The notes: generated by a model from the letters alone, not told the origin. Positions 25,388-35,643 are shown, counted from the first letter of the stretch. The stretch: DNA of 64,000 bases from CAXMST01 sp963790085 (GCA_963790085.1 CAWBNH010000006.1:186001-250000), one strand, 5' to 3'. Numbers and translations: made by a program.

Positions 25388-25393
25388 CGGCAG

Positions 25394-25852
25394 ATGAAGA
25401 AGACCGCCTCATCGCCGCTGTCCGAGCTCGAGCTGGAAGCGTGGCGTGGACTGCTCGAGGTCCACAGCGCGACCATTGCGCGGCTCGACGCCGAGCTCGA
25501 GCGTGAGCAGGGGATGCCTCTGAGCTCCTACGAGGTCCTGCTTCACCTCAACGACGCGCCGGATCACTCGCTGCGAATGGGTGAGCTCGCCGAGCGTCTG
25601 TTCCTCAGCCGGAGTGGTCTCACGCGCCTGATCGACCGCCTTGTCAAGGCCGGACTGGTCGAGCGGACCACCTGCGAGTCCGACCGCCGTGGCTCCTACG
25701 CCCAGCTGACCACCGCGGGGCGCGAGCGGTTCGCCGCAGCCCGGCCGACGCATCTGCGCGGCGTCCGCGAGCACTTCCTCTCGAAGCTCAGCCGGACGGA
25801 GCTCGAACAGCTCGCGAGGACCTGGGCTCGGGTGTCCGGGCCCCCCGGCTGA
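25394..25852 (+). CDS. MarR-family transcriptional repressor (MhqR-like)
   Basis: A 152-residue winged-helix regulator. The helix-turn-helix is around LRMGELAERLFLSRSGLTRLIDRLVKAGLV (about residues 58-87), followed by the wing with ERTTCESDRRGSYAQLT. It is divergent from the dioxygenase/esterase operon with overlapping operators in between, which makes it the likely local repressor released by quinone-like electrophiles. It has one Cys (in TCESDRR, about residue 94), so thiol sensing through the wing is possible but not shown. Confidence 0.92.
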   Translation: MKKTASSPLSELELEAWRGLLEVHSATIARLDAELEREQGMPLSSYEVLLHLNDAPDHSLRMGELAERLFLSRSGLTRLIDRLVKAGLVERTTCESDRRGSYAQLTTAGRERFAAARPTHLRGVREHFLSKLSRTELEQLARTWARVSGPPG

Positions 25853-25875
25853 GCGGCTCCGGCTACCCTCGGAAG

Positions 25876-27879
<2,004 letters not shown>

Positions 27880-27898
27880 GCCGGCGCCTCGGGCGCCG

Positions 27899-28291
27899 CT
27901 AGCGACGGGTTCGCGCGACCTTCAGCGTCGCCTTCATGCCGCGATCGCGGTGCTCGGGCAGCGAGCACCAGAGCCTGTAGCGCTTTCCGCGGCCGAGGCG
28001 GAGCTCGACGGAGCCGGCCTCACCCGGCTCCAGCGTGGCGATCCGCCGAACGGCACCGCCCGAGGCTCGCCGGATCCGCAGGTTGTGCGGGTCCTCGCCA
28101 CCGTTGTAGAGCTGAATGATCGCCGGACCACCCCGCAGCTTCGCCTGCGAGAGCACGTAGCGCCACTCACTCGCGGTGACGAGCAGCCGCGAGGGCGTCC
28201 GCTCCGCGGCCGCGAACGTTGCGCAGCCGAGCGCCACAGCCGCGATCGCGATCGCCGCGGCGAGGGCTCCGACGGCGCGCCTGCGGCTCAT
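27899..28291 (-). CDS. Exported cupredoxin (type 1 copper protein)
   Basis: A 130-residue protein with an N-terminal signal or anchor (AVGALAAAIAIAAVALGCATFAA) and a single cupredoxin domain. The type 1 copper ligands are His69 (EDPHN), Cys109 (LWCSLPEH), His114 and Met119, giving the classical C-x4-H-x4-M signature. Its ATG overlaps the stop of the DUF1501 gene by 4 bases, so it is the third gene of a DUF1800-DUF1501-cupredoxin operon. It probably carries electrons outside the membrane. Confidence 0.85.
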   Translation of the reverse strand: MSRRRAVGALAAAIAIAAVALGCATFAAAERTPSRLLVTASEWRYVLSQAKLRGGPAIIQLYNGGEDPHNLRIRRASGGAVRRIATLEPGEAGSVELRLGRGKRYRLWCSLPEHRDRGMKATLKVARTRR

Positions 28292-29664
28292 GCGATCAGG
28301 GCCGGGCGCCCGAAGCCCGCGGCCCCCGGGATCACTGCCGCCGCATCGCGGCCGAACCACTGCTCCAGCAGCGAGCAGTAGACGGCCCGGAAGTCGGAGC
28401 TGTTGCGCAGGTTGTCGTCGGCGTCGAGCTTGCCGAGGCCGGTCCACTCACCGACCATCTTGCCCCTTGCCTTGGAGCCGACGAGGAATGCGCAGCCGCC
28501 GGCGCCGTGGTCGGTGCCCGCGGAGCCGTTCTCCTCCGGCCGGCGTCCGAACTCCGACCAGAGCAGGGTGACGACGCGATCGTCGAGGCCGCGCGCCTCG
28601 AGGTCCCGCTGGAAGGCGAGCACCGAGTCGCAGGTCTCCTTCAGGCCGCGGCGGAACTCGCCCTCCTGGTTGTCGTGGGTGTCGTAGCCCCCGGGCGCGC
28701 TGAGCGCCGCGCAGCGGATCGGCAGGCCGGCGCCGAGCATCGCCGCGAGTCCCGCGAGGCTCTCGGGGAAGTGGCCGTCGTCGGGGTAGGGCACCGGTGG
28801 GGAGATCTGGTCCGAGAACGGCGCCATCTGCTTGCGAAGCTGGCTCGTCTGCCGGGCGACGCGACCGGCGACCCGCAGCCCGGCGTCGCCGCTCCGCTCG
28901 TGCTTGGCACCGAGCCGCTGGTAGGAGTCGAACATCAGAGCCTCGACATCGCCCCACACCCCAGGCGTCCAGAGGTCATAGCTGGGCCCCCACATCGCAG
29001 CCACGGGGACCTTCGCCGTGGCCAGCGACGGCGCCAGCGAACCATCCAGGGCGAGTCCCTGGATCGGGTTGTCGTTGGAGCCGACGCCGTCGAGCAGGCG
29101 ACCGAGCCAGCCGGTCCGCGTGCCGGGATCGAGCGCCCCGACCTCCCAGTAGTGACGTGAGGTGAAATGCGACTGATCCGGGCTCGAGTAGCCGATCGCC
29201 GGGAAGACGGTGACCTTGCCCTCCTGATGCAGCTCGTTCAGCGGCTCCGCAACCGGGTGCCAGTGCAATCGGGGGTCCTCGGTCCACGGCGACCCCTGCC
29301 CGGGGTCGATGCGAAGCGAGGAGCGCAGGCTCTGGTACTTGGGGTCGTTGACCGGCGCCAGCACCGAGAGGGCGTCGATGCCGCCGTCGAAGAAGATCGA
29401 GACCAGGACCCGGCTGTTCGCTCCGGCGGCCCGCGCAATGCCCTCGCCGTAGGCACCGGGATCGAGTAGCCGAGCGCCGTAGACCGTCGCCGCGAGCGCC
29501 CCGGCCCGAGCCATGAACGAGCGCCTGGAGAGCCCCGTCCCCGCCGGCAGCGGCATGCCCGTCTCGATCGCCGGCAGTCCCTTTCCGGCCTCCGCGAGGC
29601 CGCGGCGGGCAAGCTCGGCACGGGTGTGCTCGTTGCAGCAGGTCTTGCGGGACGGCCGGCTCAT
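28288..29664 (-). CDS. DUF1501 protein, Tat-exported
   Basis: A 458-residue member of the DUF1501 family, distantly related to the alkaline phosphatase/sulfatase superfamily. The Tat signal is LSRRSFMARAGALAA (about residues 45-59); family blocks include VSIFFDGGIDALSVLAPVNDPKY, FPAIGYSSPDQSHFTSRHYWE and LWSEFGRRPEENGSAGTDHGAGG with conserved Asp/His. Start ATG 29664 overlaps the DUF1800 stop by 4 bases. These two genes nearly always travel together; the function is unproven. Confidence 0.92.
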   Translation of the reverse strand: MSRPSRKTCCNEHTRAELARRGLAEAGKGLPAIETGMPLPAGTGLSRRSFMARAGALAATVYGARLLDPGAYGEGIARAAGANSRVLVSIFFDGGIDALSVLAPVNDPKYQSLRSSLRIDPGQGSPWTEDPRLHWHPVAEPLNELHQEGKVTVFPAIGYSSPDQSHFTSRHYWEVGALDPGTRTGWLGRLLDGVGSNDNPIQGLALDGSLAPSLATAKVPVAAMWGPSYDLWTPGVWGDVEALMFDSYQRLGAKHERSGDAGLRVAGRVARQTSQLRKQMAPFSDQISPPVPYPDDGHFPESLAGLAAMLGAGLPIRCAALSAPGGYDTHDNQEGEFRRGLKETCDSVLAFQRDLEARGLDDRVVTLLWSEFGRRPEENGSAGTDHGAGGCAFLVGSKARGKMVGEWTGLGKLDADDNLRNSSDFRAVYCSLLEQWFGRDAAAVIPGAAGFGRPALIA

Positions 29665-30992
29665 GACGTCTGGAAGTCGGGGCTGGCAGCGATCAGCGCT
29701 CTCAGGGCGTTCTGGCGCAGCGCGCGGTAGGGACCCTGCTGCCACTCGGATACGGCGACGCCCTCCACGTTGCGGGCGAAGCGGAGCAGCTCCTTCTCGG
29801 TCCGCTCGCTGATCGTCGGATGCGCCCAGTAGCGCAGCGCCTTCTGCAGCGCCTCCCGCGCCGTCTCGTCCTCCGGGTAGGACTCCTCGTCGACACGGTC
29901 GGCATCGACGAGCCTCCCGGACGCCGACCAGCGCCCGGCGACGCTCGCGGTATCGAGCCAGCGCTCCTCGTCCCAGCCCGCCACGTTCGGCGGGTCGAAC
30001 AGGCGCTGCCCGGCGTTGTCGGCGATCCAGACCCAGGAATCGTCGTCGATTCCGCGCTTGCGCGCCCGCAGCATGCCGGCGATCTGCACGATCGGCGGCT
30101 TGACCATGCGGGGGCCCTGGTAGAGCGCCGGATGCATGAGGATCGCCTCGAGCAGGGGCCGGACCCGGTAGCGCTTCTTGCGGTAGAGGCGCTTCAGCTG
30201 CCTCAGCGTCTTCTTCGGCGGCTTCGTCGGGATGAAGTACGACCAGAGCCGCCTGACCAGGTAGTCATCGTGCGCCGGATGGCGCAGGCAGAGGTCGCAG
30301 GAGTCCTTCCAGTCGAAGCGGCCCCACTTACCGAAGACGCGCTTCTTGTCGGCGTCGTGCAGCTCCGCCTCGAAGCGGAAGTTGGTCATGCCGATGTTGT
30401 CGTCCCAGTCGTTGGTCCAGCCGGTCAGCGAGCGGGCCTGCTCGCGCACGTCCCCCTCGGTGTAGCCGGCGCCCGCGCCGAGCGTGAACAGCTCCATCAG
30501 CTCACGCGCGTAGTTCTCGTTCGGCGCCCAGAGCGTGTTCTCGTTGCCCGAGAGCCAGACGAGCATCGCGGGGTCCTTGGTCACACGGATCAAGAGGTCG
30601 CGGAAGGACCCCAGCCCCTGCTTGCGGAACAGCCTGTTCTGGTTCAGGTTGAGCCCCGTCTGACCGACGCCGCCCGTGGCGAACCAGTCATGCCACACGA
30701 GGGTCATCCGCTCGATGAACGGCTGGTTGCTGCGGACCATGCGATCGAGCCACCAGAGGTGGTCGTGACCCCACGCGTCTCCCGGCGCCAGCGGGAGACC
30801 GCCGTCGACCCGAGGGGAGCGCCCGATCAGCTTCGCCTTTCCCTTTGGCCTGGTCAGCGAGTAGACGGCGCGCTTCAGGCCCTTGCGGGCGAGCTTGCGA
30901 TCCTCCCCCGGGCGCGGCCCGAATCCGGCACGCCAGAGCAGCCGTTCCGCCTGCTTCGGCCCGAACTTCCCGTGATAGACCGGCACCGCCAT
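29661..30992 (-). CDS. DUF1800 protein
   Basis: A 443-residue DUF1800 protein. Typical blocks are AERLLWRAGFGP near the N terminus, MTLVWHDWFATG (about residues 95-106), NENYARELMELFTLGAGAGYTEGDV, and FDPPNVAGWDEERWLDT near the end. There is no visible signal peptide on this copy. It is the first gene of a three-gene operon with the Tat-exported DUF1501 protein and a cupredoxin. Function is unknown; the set behaves like an extracytoplasmic redox or carbohydrate-associated module. Confidence 0.92.
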   Translation of the reverse strand: MAVPVYHGKFGPKQAERLLWRAGFGPRPGEDRKLARKGLKRAVYSLTRPKGKAKLIGRSPRVDGGLPLAPGDAWGHDHLWWLDRMVRSNQPFIERMTLVWHDWFATGGVGQTGLNLNQNRLFRKQGLGSFRDLLIRVTKDPAMLVWLSGNENTLWAPNENYARELMELFTLGAGAGYTEGDVREQARSLTGWTNDWDDNIGMTNFRFEAELHDADKKRVFGKWGRFDWKDSCDLCLRHPAHDDYLVRRLWSYFIPTKPPKKTLRQLKRLYRKKRYRVRPLLEAILMHPALYQGPRMVKPPIVQIAGMLRARKRGIDDDSWVWIADNAGQRLFDPPNVAGWDEERWLDTASVAGRWSASGRLVDADRVDEESYPEDETAREALQKALRYWAHPTISERTEKELLRFARNVEGVAVSEWQQGPYRALRQNALRALIAASPDFQTS

Positions 30993-31106
30993 TAGAGATA
31001 AGTCGGACGCAGCGAGCGATCGGTTGAATCGTGCAGGTCGGAACTCAGCAACTGTCGAGGTGCCTGGCCCGGCGCCCGAATCGCCGGGCCGCTAGGCTGA
31101 ACCGCG

Positions 31107-31649
31107 ATGGAGGCAGGTACCGAAGCACCGTCGAAGTCGAAGCCACGCGGCAAGGGTCCGACCACGGTCGCGCGGGAGTACTTCGAGGCGATCAACGACC
31201 GCGACCTCGACGCGGCGGCGGCGATGTGGGAGCCGGGATGCATCGATCGTCTCGTCGGGATGGCCGATCTGCGGGTGCCCGGCGAGTTCAAGCGCTGGTT
31301 CTCGCAGCTGTTCGCGGCGTTTCCGGACTTCGAGTTCGAGGTGCTGACGATCGCCGCCTCGAAGGAGAACGCCGCCGTCCGCTGGCGGGTCTCCGCCACC
31401 TTCGACGGAACCGCGAAGTTCGAGGGGCTGGTCCCGAACGGCGCCATGATCGCGATCGAGGGCTGCGACATGCTGACGATCCGCGACGGCAAGATCGTCG
31501 AGAACCACGCTTACCTGAACGGCACCGAGATGGCCCGCCAGCTGGGCGCGATGCCGCCGGCCGGCTCCATCGCCGAGAAGGGCATGGTCGGCGCGGTCAA
31601 CGCCAAGTCGGCCGTCGCCCGCGGGCTCCAGCGGCTGCGGGACCGATAG
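31107..31649 (+). CDS. SnoaL-like (NTF2-fold) protein
   Basis: A 180-residue protein whose residues about 20-145 form an NTF2-like SnoaL domain (VAREYFEAINDRDLDAAAAMWEPG, FKRWFSQLFAAFPDFEFEVL, GCDMLTIRDGKIVENHAYLNGTEMARQLG). A basic N terminus and a C-terminal Lys/Arg helix flank it. Such proteins act as cyclases, hydrolases or ligand-binding proteins, and this one cannot be placed further. It is convergent with the GT4 gene. Confidence 0.85.
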   Translation: MEAGTEAPSKSKPRGKGPTTVAREYFEAINDRDLDAAAAMWEPGCIDRLVGMADLRVPGEFKRWFSQLFAAFPDFEFEVLTIAASKENAAVRWRVSATFDGTAKFEGLVPNGAMIAIEGCDMLTIRDGKIVENHAYLNGTEMARQLGAMPPAGSIAEKGMVGAVNAKSAVARGLQRLRDR

Positions 31650-31668
31650 CGACCCGCCGAGACCCGGG

Positions 31669-32691
31669 CTAGGCGGCGACGGCCCGCTCGAGCGCCTCGA
31701 GCATGCGGCCGACCGTGTTCGTGACGTCGTGCTCGGCAGCCGCGGCGCGGGCGGCCGGGTTGGGGATCGGCAGCTCCGCGGCGCGGCGCAGGCCCGCGAG
31801 CAGCGCATCCTCGTCGAGCGGGTCGACGAGGACCCCGGCTTCGGCCGGCACGAACTCGGGCGGGCCACCGACGCGGGTCGCCACCACGCTTCGCTCCATC
31901 GCCATCCCCTCGAGGGTCGCCTGACCGAAGGGCTCACCCAGGGACGGCTGGCAGAGGACGTCGGCGGCCGCGACCCAGCGCGGGACCTCGCTCTGTGGAA
32001 TGCGACCGACCACGCGAACGTGCTCCCTCCCCTCGAGCTCCTCGCGCAGCGGCCCGTCGCCGACGAACGCCAGGCGACCGCCGCCGAGCCGGGCGAAGGC
32101 GTCTGCGAGCCGGATCACGTTCTTGCGCTCGATCAGCGAGCCGACGCAGACGAAGGCGGGCCCCGGCCCGTCCCAACCAAGCTGCTCGCGGGCTGGGGCG
32201 GCCGGCAGCGGCGCGAAGGCCTCGAGATCGATTCCGCAGTTCGCGATCGAGATCTTCGGCTCGGCTGCGGGCAGCCGCTCGACGAGCCGACCGGCGAGCC
32301 AGTTGGAGTTGACGATGATCTCCTTGGCCCGTCGGATGACCGCCCGCGTCGCGAGGGTCACACCCGGGATCCGACCGAGATTGGCCACGTCCTGCCCGTG
32401 GGCCATGACCACCAGCGGCGCCCGGCCTGCGAGCGACGCGAGCAGCCCGGCGAACCCGGCCGGAAAGAGGAAATGGGCGAAGACGACATCCGGCCGAAAG
32501 CGCTGCGCCGCGCGGACCGCGTCGAAGCTGAGACGCGCGTACTTCGTCGGTGAGCCGCCGCGCCGACTGATCGCGGCGACCTCGACCAGGTGCCCGGAGC
32601 GCTCGAGCTGATCCCGAATCGGGACCAGGAAGCTGCCGAGGTCCGGGTGCTCCGGACTCGGCCACATCTGCGTGACGATCAGGATCTTCAA
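31669..32691 (-). CDS. GT4-family glycosyltransferase
   Basis: A 340-residue GT-B glycosyltransferase. Its N-terminal Rossmann domain begins MKILIVTQMWPSPEHPDLGSF with ISRRGG, and its C-terminal nucleotide-sugar domain has VGSLIERKNVIRLADAF, GDGPLREELE and the E-x7-E motif in GEPFGQATLEGMAMERSVVAT. It would transfer a sugar from a nucleotide donor to lipid, protein or glycan at the cytoplasmic face; the acceptor is unknown. It is downstream of glnA on the same strand with a 35-base gap. Confidence 0.92.
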   Translation of the reverse strand: MKILIVTQMWPSPEHPDLGSFLVPIRDQLERSGHLVEVAAISRRGGSPTKYARLSFDAVRAAQRFRPDVVFAHFLFPAGFAGLLASLAGRAPLVVMAHGQDVANLGRIPGVTLATRAVIRRAKEIIVNSNWLAGRLVERLPAAEPKISIANCGIDLEAFAPLPAAPAREQLGWDGPGPAFVCVGSLIERKNVIRLADAFARLGGGRLAFVGDGPLREELEGREHVRVVGRIPQSEVPRWVAAADVLCQPSLGEPFGQATLEGMAMERSVVATRVGGPPEFVPAEAGVLVDPLDEDALLAGLRRAAELPIPNPAARAAAAEHDVTNTVGRMLEALERAVAA

Positions 32692-32726
32692 GGCTCAGAG
32701 GCGCGGCGCCGACGATGCGGCCAAGC

Positions 32727-34094
32727 TCACAGCACGGGCAGGAAGCGATCGATCTCCCAGGGCGAGACCTGGGTCCGGTACTGCTCCCACTCCGCCCGCT
32801 TGATCTCGATGAAGCGGTTGAAGGTGTGCTCGCCGAGCGTCCGCAACACGAGCTCGGACTCGGCCGCGATCTCGACCGCCTCACCGAGGTTCTCCGGCAG
32901 CTGCTCGATCCCGCGCCGGCTGCGGTCCTCAGGAGACAGGTGGTAGAGGTTCTGCTCCATCGGCTCCGGTAGCTCATAGCCCTGCTCGATTCCCTCGAGG
33001 CCGGCCTGCAGCATCCCCGCGAAGCAGAGATAGGGGTTGCAGGCGGGATCGGGGCAACGCAGCTCGGCGCGGGTCGCCCCCTCCTTCCCCGGGTGGTACA
33101 GCGGCACCCGGATCAGGGCCGATCGGTTGCGCCGTGACCAGGCCAGGTAGACGGGCGCCTCGTAGCCGGGCACGAGCCGCTTGTAGGAGTTGACCCACTG
33201 CGCGAACAGGGGTGAGATCTCGCGCGCATGCCGGAGCTGACCGGCGATGAATGCCTTCGCCGTCTGGCTCAGGAAGAACTGGTCATCGGGGTCGTAGAAG
33301 GCGTTCTTGCCGTCCCGCCCGAGCGACTGGTGAACGTGCATGCCGGAGCCGTTCTCCCCGTTCAGCGGCTTCGGCATGAAGGTCGCGTGCCAGCCGTACT
33401 TCATCGCGTACTCCTTGACCGTGATCCGATAGGTCATGCAGTCGTCGGCCATCGCGAGCGCGTCCTTGTAGCGCATGTCGACCTCGTGCTGGGAGGGCCC
33501 GACCTCGTGGTGGGTGTACTCGACGTGGATGCCGAGTCGCTCCAGCGCCAGCACCGTCTCGCGCCGGACGTCGGAGCCGGCGTCGAGAGTGGTCAGATCG
33601 AAGTAGCCACCCTCGTCGAGCAGCTCGGGCGTGCCGCCCTCCGGCCGCGCGCTCTTGAAGTAGAAGAACTCGAGCTCGGGGCCGACGTTGTAGGCGTCGA
33701 AGCCGAGGGCCCGGGCGCGCTCCAGCGCGCGCCGCAGAATCCAGCGGGGGTCTCCCTCGTAGGGCTCGCCCCCGGGAACCCGGACGTCGCAGAACATCCT
33801 TCCGGTCGGCTTCTCGGACGGTCGCCACGGCAGGATCGCGAAGCTCGATGGGTCGGGCATCGCGATCATGTCCGACTCCTCGATCGGGTTGAACCCGGTG
33901 ATCGAGGAGCCGTCGAAGCCCATGCCCCCCTCGAAAGCGTCATCGAGCTCGGACGCGTTGATCGAGAAGCTCTTGAGCTGACCGAGCATGTCCGTGAACC
34001 AGAGCCGGATGAAGCGGACGCCACGCTCGGCGACGATGTCGCGCACGTCGTCGGCGGTCCTGGTCTGCACGTAGATCGTCTCCTCGCTGCTCAC
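32727..34094 (-). CDS. glnA: Type I glutamine synthetase
   Basis: A 455-residue glutamine synthetase (glutamate + NH3 + ATP to glutamine). GTG 34094 is preferred because AGGAGG lies 5 bases upstream. Signature blocks are GFDGSSITGF, the metal-binding GPELEFFYF and HHEVGPSQHEVD, the ATP loop FMPKPLNGENGSGMHVHQS, and RNRSALIRVP. A tyrosine in NLYHLSPEDR aligns with the adenylylation site of the GSI-beta enzymes, but the overall length is closer to GSI-alpha. It is not followed by amtB or glnK here. Confidence 0.96.
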   Translation of the reverse strand: MSSEETIYVQTRTADDVRDIVAERGVRFIRLWFTDMLGQLKSFSINASELDDAFEGGMGFDGSSITGFNPIEESDMIAMPDPSSFAILPWRPSEKPTGRMFCDVRVPGGEPYEGDPRWILRRALERARALGFDAYNVGPELEFFYFKSARPEGGTPELLDEGGYFDLTTLDAGSDVRRETVLALERLGIHVEYTHHEVGPSQHEVDMRYKDALAMADDCMTYRITVKEYAMKYGWHATFMPKPLNGENGSGMHVHQSLGRDGKNAFYDPDDQFFLSQTAKAFIAGQLRHAREISPLFAQWVNSYKRLVPGYEAPVYLAWSRRNRSALIRVPLYHPGKEGATRAELRCPDPACNPYLCFAGMLQAGLEGIEQGYELPEPMEQNLYHLSPEDRSRRGIEQLPENLGEAVEIAAESELVLRTLGEHTFNRFIEIKRAEWEQYRTQVSPWEIDRFLPVL

Positions 34095-34153
34095 CTTGAC
34101 CTCCTGTCGCTGCCGGGCTCCCACCTGAAGATAGTGGCGCGAACGCCGCCGGG

Positions 34154-34182
34154 TTGCGCGCTCCGGGCTTGATCTGTATAAC
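34154..34182 (+). promoter_or_regulatory. Promoter of the CMD-family gene
   Basis: TTGCGC (34154-34159), a 17-base spacer and TATAAC (34177-34182) give a sigma-70-type promoter with a start site expected near 34188, leaving a leader of about 85 bases before the ATG at 34275. Confidence 0.6.
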
Positions 34183-34183
34183 T

Positions 34184-34200
34184 ACTTACGCAACGTAAGT
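34184..34200. promoter_or_regulatory. Palindromic operator overlapping the start site
   Basis: ACTTACG (34184-34190), CAA, CGTAAGT (34194-34200) is a perfect 7-bp inverted repeat just downstream of the -10 hexamer, in an AT-richer patch than the surroundings. A repressor binding here would control the 34275 gene. The regulator is not identifiable. Confidence 0.6.
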
Positions 34201-34243
34201 TACCGGCTAAAAGTGAAGTAAAGGCCCACTTAACCCCCGGTAA
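34200..34243 (+). promoter_or_regulatory. Possible structured 5' leader
   Basis: TTACCGG (34200-34206) can pair with CCGGTAA (34237-34243), and inside it AAGTG can pair with CACTT, so the transcribed leader can form a nested hairpin. It does not match any riboswitch class that I recognise. A GGAG ribosome site follows, 8 bases before the ATG at 34275. Confidence 0.4.
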
Positions 34244-34274
34244 AGCACCAAACCGACCCTTTGGAGTCAGCGCC

Positions 34275-34841
34275 ATGACAATCAAGACCGACGTAGCCCG
34301 CTTCCACGTACACGACGAGCTCACCGCCCCCGAGGGCAGCGACCGGATGCTGAAGACGATCGCCGAGACCGGCGGCTCGATCTCCAAGTTCGTCGGTGTC
34401 CTCGCCGGCGCGCCCCGCGCCCTCAGGGTCTTCGCCCGGATGCGCTCCGAGCTCCGTGCCGGCAGTGTTCCGGAGCCGACGCAGGTCAGGATCGCGCTCG
34501 CTGTGGCTGAGCGCAGGGGCGACTCCTACAGCGTCGCCCAGCATGCTCGCACCGCGCGGCAGATGGGCCTCGGGCTGGACGAGATCTCGCGAGCCCGGAG
34601 CTTCGACTCCTCCGACGAGCGCGAGGCACACCTGCTGCGCCTGCTCGCGGCGACCGTCGACGCAGATGGGCATCCGCCCGTGTACCTGATCGAGGAGGCG
34701 CGTGAGGTCGACTGGACCGACGAGCAGATCCTCGAGGCGCTGGCGATCGTCGCCCTGAACGAGTTTCAGAGCCTGATCGCCAACGCCGGCGGACTGCCGA
34801 TCGACCAGATCGACCAGGCGAAGCTCCCCGACGCTGCCTAG
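34275..34841 (+). CDS. Carboxymuconolactone decarboxylase / AhpD-like protein lacking the CxxC
   Basis: A 188-residue all-helical protein of the CMD/AhpD superfamily (LKTIAETGGSISKFVGVLAGAPRALRVFARM, then TQVRIALAVAERRGDSYSVAQHARTARQMGL). The usual Cys-x-x-Cys plus His of the peroxidase-type members becomes Asp83-Ser-Tyr-Ser86 with His90 retained, so the redox dithiol is lost. It has its own promoter, operator and long leader. The role is unknown: perhaps a non-redox lyase or a structural homologue. Confidence 0.8.
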   Translation: MTIKTDVARFHVHDELTAPEGSDRMLKTIAETGGSISKFVGVLAGAPRALRVFARMRSELRAGSVPEPTQVRIALAVAERRGDSYSVAQHARTARQMGLGLDEISRARSFDSSDEREAHLLRLLAATVDADGHPPVYLIEEAREVDWTDEQILEALAIVALNEFQSLIANAGGLPIDQIDQAKLPDAA

Positions 34842-34899
34842 CCGCGCCCCCGGTAGCGGAGCGCCAAGCGCGTCCCGCAGGGGGCGAGCGAGGCGCGAC

Positions 34900-35079
34900 T
34901 CAGATTGGCCCGGCGCTGCTGGCGGCCGCGGCCAGCATCGCGATCACGGCCATGAACACCGCCCAGAGCGCGACCCGGTCGGGTCGGCCGGCGACGCTGC
35001 TCGGCCGGCGGCGTCGACCCCGTGAGGCCGGGTGACGACGCGAGTAGCCGTCGTCCACCGACCCCTCTCGGGTGTTCAT
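34900..35079 (-). CDS. Small basic membrane protein (tentative)
   Basis: A 59-residue product with an Arg-rich N-terminal half (SRRHPASRGRRRR) and a single C-terminal membrane segment (VALWAVFMAVIAMLAAAASS). No ribosome site is obvious before ATG 35079; an earlier in-frame start at 35124 is possible. The composition resembles small C-tail membrane proteins of this lineage. From 35080 to 35243 I see nothing recognisable. Confidence 0.45.
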   Translation of the reverse strand: MNTREGSVDDGYSRRHPASRGRRRRPSSVAGRPDRVALWAVFMAVIAMLAAAASSAGPI

Positions 35080-35243
35080 CGATCGGGCGTAGCTTGTGCG
35101 GGGAGGACTCAAGGGTCGCGGCACCCTAGCAGAGAGCCCGGGCTGATATTCACAGATCGCTAACAGACGGCTAACTTGGCGCGGCCGCGGTGGACCCGGC
35201 GGACCGGGCCGCCACCGGCAGGGGCGGCGGGGGCGCAGAAGTG

Positions 35244-35276
35244 GAGAGAGCCCCCTCGATCCGAGGGGGCTCTCTC
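35244..35276 (-). terminator. Terminator hairpin of the RNase P RNA gene
   Basis: GAGAGAGCCCCCTCG (35244-35258), a 3-base loop and CGAGGGGGCTCTCTC (35262-35276) form a perfect 15-bp stem directly 3' of rnpB. There is no strong T-tract, so it may act as an RNA 3'-end stabiliser as much as an intrinsic terminator. Confidence 0.75.
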
Positions 35277-35280
35277 GTCA

Positions 35281-35643
35281 GCGGGCCGTTAAGCCGGATC
35301 CTGTCTGGCACGATCATCTATCTCCGGGGCCGAAGCCCCGGGGGCCGCGTTCACCGCGGCCCTGCGGCCTACCTGGACCTCGCCGGGCCGGGTCGACGGT
35401 CCTACTTGGCCTTGCACCGGGTGGGGTTTACCCAGCCGCCGCGTCGCCGCGACGCTGGTGCGCTCTTACCGCACCTTTTCACCCTTGCCTGTTCGCGGCT
35501 CACGTGTGGCCGCGCCATCGGCGGTGTTGTTTCTGTGGCACTTTCCCGCGGGTTTCCCCGGGTGGGCGTTACCCACCACCCTTGCCCTGTGGTGTCCGGA
35601 CTTTCCTCGAGGGATTCACCTCCCCCGCGATCGTGTGGCCCGC
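35281..35643 (-). ncRNA. rnpB: RNase P RNA, bacterial type A
   Basis: About 363 bases on the minus strand. The 5' conserved block GAGGAAAGTCCGGACACC and the 3' block GACAGGATCCGGCTTA are present, with the internal GGTGGGTAACGCCCACC, GGGAAAGTGCCACAGAAA and ACAGGCAAGGGTGAAAAGG segments. The ends are set by the P1 pairing GCGGGCC (35643-35637) with GGCCCGC (35287-35281). This is the catalytic subunit that matures tRNA 5' ends. A 15-bp hairpin follows immediately. Confidence 0.95.

Noticed and set aside
34095..34274. A known riboswitch class between glnA and the CMD-family gene
   Set aside because: Hairpins are present, but I could not recognise the conserved core of any named riboswitch.
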